DNA of 64,000 bases from Tepidimonas taiwanensis (GTDB lineage: Bacteria > Pseudomonadota > Gammaproteobacteria > Burkholderiales > Burkholderiaceae_C), in the NCBI RefSeq assembly GCF_020162115.1, contig NZ_CP083911.1, forward strand, positions 1,736,001-1,800,000, read 5' to 3'. Position numbers and translations under genes: made by a program. Positions within the stretch are counted from its first letter, which is position 1; each line of letters starts with the position of its first letter. This document shows, piece after piece, positions 50,348-58,227 of the stretch. Under the pieces are notes generated by a model that searched no databases, was not told the origin of the DNA, and saw nothing but the letters and a program-made list of their open reading frames with translations.

Positions 50348-51979
50348 GTCGTCCCTGAAAAATTCATTTTCACGCCGCCCTTAGCCGCAGCTGGGCAGGG
50401 TTGGCGCCACTGGACTCGGTTGGCCGCCGCTGGGCGAGCCACCGGCCGATGAGGCGCACGGCCGCAATGAGGCGCAAAAAAGCTCGCCTCAAGAAGGGCA
50501 CGCCCTTCTTCGTGATCATGCGCAGCAGCCAGCGGATGTTGTAGCCCGCCGCGCACAGCACCGCGTGCAGCCGGTCACCCTGCTCGCCCTTGAGGTGGCA
50601 CCTGTCCATGCGGTGATCCTGCTTCAAGTGCCCGATGACCGGCTCGATGGCCTGGCGGCGCTTGAGCAGCTTGCGCTCCTGCTGCGTGAGGCGCTTGATC
50701 TTGCCGCGGTGCACCAGGCGCACATCCGCAATGTCGGCTTCCACCCCGCGGTAGCCCAGATCGGCAAACGCTGTGCTGGGCTTGATGCCAGTGTCCTGCA
50801 TCAGGATCGTGGCCTGCTCCAGCTGCGCTTGCAGCGTGTGCCCGTCGTAGGGGTTGCCATGGAAGGCCCGGGCTGCGACGATGAGGCTGTGCTTCAGGGT
50901 GCTGGCAATGCCGACCTTGACGCCGAACTCGTAAGGGCAGCGGGCCTTGCCCTTGTTGATGCACTCCACCTCCGGCGCGTGCCAGGCGTAGAGCTTTCGA
51001 GTCCCGTCGGCGGTCTTTCGGTTGGCAGTCTGCGCCACCAGACGCGCCGCCTTGTTGAGGGTGTGGCCAAGAGCACTCTGGATGGCCTGCCCCAGGCGGC
51101 TGGCCTTGCGCTCGATCTCGCGCTGCAGCCTGGCCACGATCGTGCGCTGGCGCTTGATGACCCGGCGCATGCGCGCAAACTGCCGCGCGTGCGCATAGCG
51201 TCCTGCCTTGCGGGCCAGCTCCTTGCCTTCCTTGGCAAAGGTCTGCTTCAAGGCGATGCCGGCGGCCTTGGCCGCCTCCACCAGCTTGGTGCGTGCCGTC
51301 TCCAGCAGCCGGCTGTCGGTGGGGTGCGCCACCGCCTTGGGTTGTACGGTGGTGTCCACCACCACGCGCTTGAGTTCCTGCGGCTTGATGAGTCCGGTTT
51401 CCACCGCCACGTTGATGGTCTGCGCCAAGAGTTCTTCCACGCCTTCTTCGCCCAGCAGCCGGCGAAACTTCACCAGCGTCGTGGCGTCGCACGGCCGGCG
51501 ATGTTCAAAGTACGCCCGCCCCGAGAAGAACTGCCATGTGGGGGTTTCGCCCCAGCGCTCGACCACCCCTTCGTCCGACTCGTTGAAGGCGTGCTTCAGA
51601 TACAGCAGCGCGATCATCACGCGCAGCGGCACGCGGGGTCGGCCTGCGTTGGACGCCCGAGCTGCGCGCACCGGAGATTCGCCAAAGAGGTCCAGATCGG
51701 GCATCGCGACACCTGCGCGCGCTTTGCGCATGAACAGGTGCGACAGCCTTGCTTCCAACTCCTGCCACGGCATGCGTGAGGACAACACCGCCAGCGGATG
51801 GCGCAGGTCGATCATCTGATCGAGCCGGGCGCGGAAGAAGTCCTCGGTGGCGGGGCAGGCAAACATCGCAAAACTCCCAGAAAACGGCGCATCAGACCAT
51901 CAAATCTGGGGGAAATTGTACTCGCAAACAGACAATAACACAAGAAAAATCATGCTGTTATGAATATTTCAGGGGCGAC
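50348..51979 (-). mobile_element. IS5-family-like insertion sequence in CRISPR spacer 16
   Basis: A 1632-base element bounded by 20-base inverted repeats with 18 matches: left 50348-50367 starts GTCGTCCCTGAAA, right (complement of 51960-51979) starts GTCGCCCCTGAAA. Flanks carry the direct repeat TCTTTA (50342-50347 and 51980-51985), which could be read as four to six bases depending on where the ends are drawn. Deleting the element plus one TCTTTA restores a 33-base spacer followed directly by a repeat. It encodes one transposase. Confidence 0.88.
50370..51866 (-). CDS. IS5-family-like DDE transposase
   Basis: A protein of 498 residues. The N-terminal part has the DUF772-type domain (RVPLRVMIALLYLKHAFNESDEGVVERW ... 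FEHRRPCDATTLVKFRR). The DDE catalytic residues are in VVVDTTVQPKAVAHPTD (Asp171), AFADLGYRGVE and the C-terminal EPVIGHLKQDHRMDR with the Y-R-E spacing of IS5/IS4 transposases. A long basic coiled region (about 195-280) lies between the first two. Full length with no stop, so probably active. It reads toward the leader, antisense to array segment 1. Subgroup not assigned. Confidence 0.9.
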   Translation of the reverse strand: MFACPATEDFFRARLDQMIDLRHPLAVLSSRMPWQELEARLSHLFMRKARAGVAMPDLDLFGESPVRAARASNAGRPRVPLRVMIALLYLKHAFNESDEGVVERWGETPTWQFFSGRAYFEHRRPCDATTLVKFRRLLGEEGVEELLAQTINVAVETGLIKPQELKRVVVDTTVQPKAVAHPTDSRLLETARTKLVEAAKAAGIALKQTFAKEGKELARKAGRYAHARQFARMRRVIKRQRTIVARLQREIERKASRLGQAIQSALGHTLNKAARLVAQTANRKTADGTRKLYAWHAPEVECINKGKARCPYEFGVKVGIASTLKHSLIVAARAFHGNPYDGHTLQAQLEQATILMQDTGIKPSTAFADLGYRGVEADIADVRLVHRGKIKRLTQQERKLLKRRQAIEPVIGHLKQDHRMDRCHLKGEQGDRLHAVLCAAGYNIRWLLRMITKKGVPFLRRAFLRLIAAVRLIGRWLAQRRPTESSGANPAQLRLRAA

Positions 51980-51985
51980 TCTTTA

Positions 51986-52989
51986 GGTTCCCCCGCGTAT
52001 GCGGGGATTGACCTCGGCGCATATCTTGCGCACCGATTCCTTGACAGGTTCCCCCGCGTATGCGGGGATTGACCCGTTCCCGGGCATTATCTATTCTCCC
52101 CTTGTTGGGTTCCCCCGCGTATGCGGGGATTGACCTCTCGGCCCACTGGCCGGGCTTGACGTCGGCAAGGTTCCCCCGCGTATGCGGGGATTGACCCGAC
52201 GGGAGACCTCGACCGCTGAGTAACCCTGCGGTTCCCCCGCGTATGCGGGGATTGACCCATTATCTATTCTGGACCATCTAGGTTCGACGCGGTTCCCCCG
52301 CGTATGCGGGGATTGACCTCCGTGGCGATAGTGGCGCATGGTCCGGGCCGCGGTTCCCCCGCGTATGCGGGGATTGACCCGGATAATGCCCGGACATATT
52401 ATCTATTCTGGAGGTTCCCCCGCGTATGCGGGGATTGACCCGAATTCACCCAGCTTCATGCCTTCCCCCCGATGGTTCCCCCGCGTATGCGGGGATTGAC
52501 CCCCTTATTCGTCGTCCGAAGACCCGCTATCCATGGTTCCCCCGCGTATGCGGGGATTGACCCACGACCGTCCGTCGGCCCACCCGCTAGACTTCGGTTC
52601 CCCCGCGTATGCGGGGATTGACCGCTCGCTCTCGTAGCTCAGCCGGCAGTGCTCGCGGTTCCCCCGCGTATGCGGGGATTGACCTTCCTTGACAGTCGCA
52701 CCACAAGGCCGCGACCCGGTTCCCCCGCGTATGCGGGGATTGACCGACGTTCGAGCGCGCTCAGACGATCCTCGATCGGGTTCCCCCGCGTATGCGGGGA
52801 TTGACCCACCGCCGTCATGGCCGTGCTGCTCGCTGCCACGGTTCCCCCGCGTATGCGGGGATTGACCACAGGTCATCTACCGCGACCGGCAGGAGCTGCA
52901 GGTTCCCCCGCGTATGCGGGGATTGACCTGCGCACGATAGCACCTCACAAATTGAAACCCAGGTTCCCCCGCGTATGCGGGGATTGACC
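51986..52989 (+). CRISPR. CRISPR array segment 2: 17 repeats between the two IS elements
   Basis: Seventeen repeats identical to those of segment 1, each 61 bases apart from 51986 to 52962, all spacers 33 bases. The last spacer starts at 52990 and is interrupted after 19 bases by the IS481-like element. Its remaining 14 bases are at 54093-54106. Confidence 0.98.
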
Positions 52990-53008
52990 CCCGATTGTTA
53001 CCGCTAGG

Positions 53009-54086
53009 TGTCGCATCCCGGATGATTGGATAGTGCCATCACGCCATGCGTACCTGCTGGCGGTAAGCGTTCTGCGCGAGCTGCTGGGCAGCGGGTCAAG
53101 GCGTTGACGACCATCATCGGGAGATGCCCTCATGAACATCAAGCTGCATGCCCTGGCGCGTACAACGCCAGCCATACGGCGCGAGATCGCGCTGTCGGAT
53201 GAGCCGGCTGCGGTGTTGGCTGAGCGTTACGGCGTTTCGCTCATGACGGTGTACAAGTGGAAGCGCCGCGAGGATTTTCTGGATCGCTCCCACACCCCGC
53301 ACCGGCTGCGTACCACCATGACCCCGGCGCAGGAGGCCATTGCAGTGGAGCTGCGCAAGACGCTGCTGCTGCCGCTGGATGATCTGCTGTCGGTCATGCG
53401 CGAGTTCGTCTGTCCTGACGTGTCGCGCTCGGGACTGGATCGCTGCTTGCGACGCCACGGCGTGGGGTCGCTGCGATCCCTCAAGCCCCAGGTGCCCAAA
53501 CCCGCACATCAGCCCTTTGCCGCTTACGAGCCGGGCTTCATTCATATCGACGTGAAGTACCTGCCGCAAATGGCCGATGAGACGCGGCGGCGCTACCTCT
53601 TTGTGGCCATCGACCGTGCCACGCGCTGGGTCTTCATTGCCCTGTACGCCTCCAAGAGCGCGAGAAACGCGCGCGCCTTCCTCAAGTCGCTGCTCACGGC
53701 GTGCCCGATCAAGATCAACAAGATCCTCACAGACAATGGCAAGGAGTTCACCGCACGGCTGCTGGGGCAGCCCAGTGCCACCCACGCCTTCGAGAGCCTG
53801 TGCGAGGCACTCGGCATCGAGCACCGCACCACGCGCGTGCGACGCCCCCAGACCAACGGGATGGTAGAGCGCTTCAACGGCCGCATCGAGGAGGTGCTGC
53901 GCAGCCACCACTTCATCAGCGGCGAGGATCTCGAGAAGACCCTGCTGCGCTATGCTTGGCTTTACAACCACCAGCTGCCCCAGGCCGCACTCAAGGGTCT
54001 CACGCCCATGCAGGCCATGAAACAGTGGTACACGTCACACCCGCATCTGTTCCAAAAACGGCCATATGATCATCCGGGATGTGACA
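53009..54086 (+). mobile_element. IS481-family insertion sequence in CRISPR spacer 33
   Basis: A 1078-base element with 18-base inverted ends, 17 matching: left 53009-53026 starts TGTCGCATCCCGGATGAT, right (complement of 54069-54086) starts TGTCACATCCCGGATGAT. Ends beginning TGT are usual for IS481. The direct repeat GCTAGG (53003-53008 and 54087-54092) is the target duplication. Removing the element and one GCTAGG rejoins 19 + 14 = 33 spacer bases. Confidence 0.93.
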
Positions 54087-54091
54087 GCTAG
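53132..54091 (+). CDS. IS481-family transposase
   Basis: A protein of 319 residues: N-terminal helix-turn-helix (AVLAERYGVSLMTVYKWKRREDF) and an rve integrase core with catalytic Asp in FIHIDVKYLPQM, Asp in KILTDNGKEFTA and Glu in MVERFNGRIEEVL. Uninterrupted. Its stop falls five bases beyond the element's right end, within the duplicated target and spacer, so the last codons depend on the insertion site. Same strand as the array. Confidence 0.93.
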   Translation: MNIKLHALARTTPAIRREIALSDEPAAVLAERYGVSLMTVYKWKRREDFLDRSHTPHRLRTTMTPAQEAIAVELRKTLLLPLDDLLSVMREFVCPDVSRSGLDRCLRRHGVGSLRSLKPQVPKPAHQPFAAYEPGFIHIDVKYLPQMADETRRRYLFVAIDRATRWVFIALYASKSARNARAFLKSLLTACPIKINKILTDNGKEFTARLLGQPSATHAFESLCEALGIEHRTTRVRRPQTNGMVERFNGRIEEVLRSHHFISGEDLEKTLLRYAWLYNHQLPQAALKGLTPMQAMKQWYTSHPHLFQKRPYDHPGCDS

Positions 54092-54106
54092 GGCATGATC
54101 CGCGAA

Positions 54107-56757
54107 GGTTCCCCCGCGTATGCGGGGATTGACCTTGTATGTATCGCGTTGACCGAATCGACAAACCGGTTCCCCCGCGTATGCGGGGATTGACCCCGGT
54201 CAGTACTTTTTCCGGCTTCAGGGTTCGCGGTTCCCCCGCGTATGCGGGGATTGACCCCCGGTCAATGGGTCGAGATTGACGGCACGAGGGGTTCCCCCGC
54301 GTATGCGGGGATTGACCCAAGATCGCCGACCTTGCCAACGTCAAACCCGGGGTTCCCCCGCGTATGCGGGGATTGACCTGAAGTCACCCGGCTTCATGCT
54401 TACCCTTTCACGGTTCCCCCGCGTATGCGGGGATTGACCCGGCCATCGGTCGGGGTCGCATGGTGCGGGTTGGGTTCCCCCGCGTATGCGGGGATTGACC
54501 TTTCAACCCATTGACCGGGTTTGACGTTGGCAAGGTTCCCCCGCGTATGCGGGGATTGACCTTGCTTATCAACAAGAACGCTCTTGTGCTTATGGGTTCC
54601 CCCGCGTATGCGGGGATTGACCTGGCGGCAAAAGGTGCAGGAGTTTCACCAGAAGGGTTCCCCCGCGTATGCGGGGATTGACCTCGTGCGCCTCGAGATA
54701 AGCAAAAAGGGATTCCGGTTCCCCCGCGTATGCGGGGATTGACCCCATTCCTCCGAATGCCGCGCCATCACGCGGCGGGTTCCCCCGCGTATGCGGGGAT
54801 TGACCTGGAGCAGTCCCGGCCTGCGGCGTATTTCCAGTGGTTCCCCCGCGTATGCGGGGATTGACCCAGCGCGTCCTGCAGGCGGCGCGCGTCGCGGTCG
54901 GTTCCCCCGCGTATGCGGGGATTGACCCGGCATACCTCATGAAGTACGTGACCAAGGTGAGGTTCCCCCGCGTATGCGGGGATTGACCCCAGCTCGCGAT
55001 ATTGCTGCCGATGTTGCTCACGGTTCCCCCGCGTATGCGGGGATTGACCCCGCACTGACGGGCCAGTAACAGGGTAGCCATCGGTTCCCCCGCGTATGCG
55101 GGGATTGACCCTTCCTCGCCAAGCTCGCCGCGCCGGAGGTGCAGGTTCCCCCGCGTATGCGGGGATTGACCCCCCATGGAGCCGGACCGCGCCCGCGCCA
55201 TCGCGGTTCCCCCGCGTATGCGGGGATTGACCCGGGCCGCCCCCTTGTAGCGCTTGCCAGCGTCCGGTTCCCCCGCGTATGCGGGGATTGACCCCGGGAT
55301 AACCCGAAACGTACGCCGCCCTTTGTGGTTCCCCCGCGTATGCGGGGATTGACCTTCGCGCATAGTTTGCGCGCTGATTCCCTCTGCGGTTCCCCCGCGT
55401 ATGCGGGGATTGACCCCGGTCGGGCGATGGCCTCCGAGTGCCTCTTGTGGTTCCCCCGCGTATGCGGGGATTGACCCCTTTGCCGCCGTACGCGACATGC
55501 CCGTGATCAGGTTCCCCCGCGTATGCGGGGATTGACCCTGCGCGAACGAGTCCCGGCGCAGCGCCTTGCGGGTTCCCCCGCGTATGCGGGGATTGACCGC
55601 GGTATATACCGCACGCGGGCCATGCGCCAAAGGTTCCCCCGCGTATGCGGGGATTGACCTGATCCTCATCGCGTTGTTTTGGGCGCTGAAATGGCTCCCC
55701 CGCGTATGCGGGGATTGACCGACCTCGGCCACGCCGTCAGCGCCGAAGTGCGCGGCTCCCCCGCGTATGCGGGGATTGACCCCGTCTGGCCTTTTCGTTG
55801 CTGGCCTCAACCCAGGCTCCCCCGCGTATGCGGGGATTGACCCCGGAAGACCATAACGACGGATGAGGTTTTTCAGGCTCCCCCGCGCATGCGGGGATTG
55901 ACCGCTGCACGGCCTAGAGTGTCCCGTCGGGTATCGGGCTCCCCCGCGCATGCGGGGATTGACCATAGTCCGCCACTTCTGTGAGCACGCCCTCATAGGC
56001 TCCCCCGCGCATGCGGGGATTGACCAATCCGTGAACACCCCACGGGCGCTGATCTTGTGGCTCCCCCGCGCATGCGGGGATTGACCGTACCGTTGTTTGG
56101 TGTCGTTCATGGTGTCCTCGGCTCCCCCGCGCATGCGGGGATTGACCCGCCTCTGTCACCGTCTCCGACGCCGAAAAGGCGGCTCCCCCGCGCATGCGGG
56201 GATTGACCTGTGCCGTGGCGACCAATCATGAGCACCACGCCGGCTCCCCCGCGCATGCGGGGATTGCCCCGACCCCGACAACCTGCAGCCGCTCTGCCGC
56301 GAGGCTCCCCCGCGCATGCGGGGATTGACCCGACCCGAGAGCGAAGCCCTACCGTTTCGAGCGGGCTCCCCCGCGCATGCGGGGATTGACCTTGAACCCG
56401 AGCCACGCGACAAGAAACGAAAAAGGCTCCCCCGCGCATGCGGGGATTGACCCCGTAGCCAGCTGCAGCGTCACCCGAGCGGCGAGGCTCCCCCGCGCAT
56501 GCGGGGATTGACCTGATTGCCGCCGGCGAGTACCGCTACATCTCCCGGCTCCCCCGCGCATGCGGGGATTGACCCACGCCCGCCGGCCGTAACAGCGAAA
56601 AGCCCGTGGCTCCCCCGCGCATGCGGGGATTGACCCGCGACTGGCGGCGTATCGCGGTCACAGAGGCGGGCTCCCCCGCGCACGCGGGGATTGACCCAAC
56701 CATCGCGCGGGCCGGCGGCATCAGCGCCGGAGCTCCCCTCCCGCGAGGGATCAGCCC
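54107..56757 (+). CRISPR. CRISPR array segment 3: 43 repeats plus a degenerate end repeat
   Basis: Repeats every 61 bases from 54107 to 56669 (last clear repeat ends 56696), with 33-base spacers. Repeats up to 55632 match segments 1-2. Those at 55693-55815 have C at position 3 (GGCTCCCC). From 55876 on they also have C at position 13, and the one at 56669 also has C at position 15. The repeat at 56242 has a private A-to-C change near its end. A degenerate copy at about 56730-56757 (GAGCTCCCCTCCCGCGAGGG) marks the trailer end. Total with segments 1 and 2: 76 clear repeats and about 76 spacers. Confidence 0.97.
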
Positions 56758-57086
56758 GCATGAGCGGCTTGCGCCAGCACCTTTGCCGCCCATTGGTTGA
56801 GACTTGTGCCCGCTGCTTGCGCCGCCACCAGCGCGGCGCTGTGCACTTCGGGCGGGACGCGCAGCATCAGGCGGCCAGAGGCCGGCTTCTCCGGCTTTTT
56901 GCCGAGCTTTGCGCAGGTCTCCAGGTAGTCATCGACGGCTTCCTCAAAAGCGGTGCGCAGGTCGGCCACGTTGTCTGCGTGGAAGCTCACGATGTCCTGG
57001 ATGCCCAGCAGCCGCCCCACCAGGATGTTGTCGCGGTCGTCAAATTCGATGCGGGCGGTATAGCCCTTGTAGGTCATGGTGTTCAT
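56751..57086 (-). CDS. hicB: HicB-family antitoxin
   Basis: A protein of 111 residues. The N-terminal domain YKGYTARIEFDDRDNILVGRLLGIQD is the degenerate RNase H-like fold of HicB; the C-terminal GRLMLRVPPEVHSAALVAAQAAGTSLNQWAAKVL is an Arc-type ribbon-helix-helix for DNA binding. It neutralises HicA and represses the operon. The ATG overlaps the hicA stop (ATGA), so the order is toxin then antitoxin as usual for hicAB. The 3' end overlaps the degenerate final CRISPR repeat. Confidence 0.88.
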   Translation of the reverse strand: MNTMTYKGYTARIEFDDRDNILVGRLLGIQDIVSFHADNVADLRTAFEEAVDDYLETCAKLGKKPEKPASGRLMLRVPPEVHSAALVAAQAAGTSLNQWAAKVLAQAAHAG

Positions 57087-57337
57087 GGCTTGACTCCGAT
57101 CCGTTCGAGAAAGGTGCGTGCATCCTCCACCTGATACGGCTTGGCTTCCTTCGCCGGGTGCGGGCGGTGGAAGGTGGCGACCTTGTCTCCGAAGGCAAAC
57201 CGCACGCGCGATCCGCGCCCTTCGATCACAGTGCAACCGACGGCAATCAGCAGCGCTTCGATGCGCGACCATTCAATGGTCGCGCTGGTCGGTTTGGCAA
57301 AGATGGCTTCGAGGGTCTTGCGGTGCCTGCTATGCAT
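57083..57337 (-). CDS. hicA: HicA-family toxin (mRNA interferase)
   Basis: A protein of 84 residues with a double-stranded RNA-binding-like fold: HSRHRKTLEAIFAKPTSATIEWSRIEALLIAVG, then EGRGSRVRFAFG and the active-site histidine in TFHRPHP. HicA cleaves mRNA and tmRNA and stops growth unless HicB is present. Start taken at ATG 57337 to match family N-termini (M-S-RHRKTL); ATG 57346 would add three residues. Confidence 0.87.
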   Translation of the reverse strand: MHSRHRKTLEAIFAKPTSATIEWSRIEALLIAVGCTVIEGRGSRVRFAFGDKVATFHRPHPAKEAKPYQVEDARTFLERIGVKP

Positions 57338-57534
57338 GCGAAGCATGATAGCGGAAAGCGCAAGCAAGACAAGCGTTTTCGCAACGCTATTTTTCGCAAC
57401 GCCGGAAGCACGAGCGTGACGCAGCGGCCCTGTCGCTCCGGCAGGACACGACCCACGTCAAGACACCGCCCGCAACAAGCCCATGACCACTCGGTGCGCC
57501 AAGCGGTTGAGCTTCGCAGGACCGGGGTTTCCAC

Positions 57535-58140
57535 TCAATCCCGCAAGTCCCCCGCCAGGCTCGCCAGTGTCTCCGGCGGAATCTGCACGTGCGCGGGGTA
57601 GTTGGTGTGGTCGCAGCCGAGCTTGACGCCCGCGCCGGCCTTGATGGCGGCGCGCATCGCGGGGGTGAACTCGAAGCGCAGGAAGTGCACCGCGGCGGTC
57701 TTGTCCTCGGTTTCGCGGTCCAGGTCTTCGTCGGCGACGGCGTACACGCGGCCATGCCCCTCGACCTCGACGAACATGCGGTCCTCGATGCCGATGAGGC
57801 GCGCAAGCTCCCGCCGCCGTTCGTTGACGTCAGGGTATTCGATCATCAGCGTTGCCTTCCAGTTGGTGCCGTCGGGCACCAGCGGGGCGTATGCGTCGAT
57901 CTCGTCCTGGATGCCCTCTTCCTCGAAGATTTTTTCGATGCGCAGCATCTCCTGGATCTGGTAGCGCATCGACAGCTCGCTCTCGAACTGCACCGTCAGG
58001 TGCTCGCCCAGGTGCACCGTGCGCAGCTTGCGGTGGGCGATCACCTCGGGCTTGTGCACCTTGCGCCACTTGGCGTAGGCCTCCAGCGGCATGAGCGTCT
58101 CGCGCGTGATCTTGCCGGTAAGTTGCATGGTGGTGATCAT
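57535..58140 (-). CDS. DUF3501 family protein
   Basis: A conserved protein of 201 residues with no known reaction. Recognised from LMPLEAYAKWRKVHKPEVIAHRKLRTVHLGEHLTVQFES and MRYQIQEMLRIEKIFEEEGIQDEID. DUF3501 genes regularly sit beside a rubrerythrin and an Fe-S oxidoreductase, as here, so a role in the same oxidative-stress or redox pathway is likely but unproven. AGGAAAC precedes the ATG. The last gene of a three-gene minus-strand operon. Confidence 0.85.
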   Translation of the reverse strand: MITTMQLTGKITRETLMPLEAYAKWRKVHKPEVIAHRKLRTVHLGEHLTVQFESELSMRYQIQEMLRIEKIFEEEGIQDEIDAYAPLVPDGTNWKATLMIEYPDVNERRRELARLIGIEDRMFVEVEGHGRVYAVADEDLDRETEDKTAAVHFLRFEFTPAMRAAIKAGAGVKLGCDHTNYPAHVQIPPETLASLAGDLRD

Positions 58141-58227
58141 GTTCGTTTCCTGACGTAACGTGTCGCGTCGATAGGCGTGTCGCGTCGATGGGGACGAGGC
58201 CGGGCAGGCAACCCCTGCCGGCCCGGT

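Noticed and set aside
55599..55612. Palindrome GCGGTATATACCGC in spacer 58 as a possible operator
   Set aside because: It is within a CRISPR spacer, so it is a captured fragment, probably from a phage operator, not a working site here.
54590..56225. Long minus-strand frames made of repeating SIPAYAGEP, NPRIRGGT and SPHTRGN units
   Set aside because: They are translations of the CRISPR repeat in successive frames, since 61 is not a multiple of three. They are not proteins.
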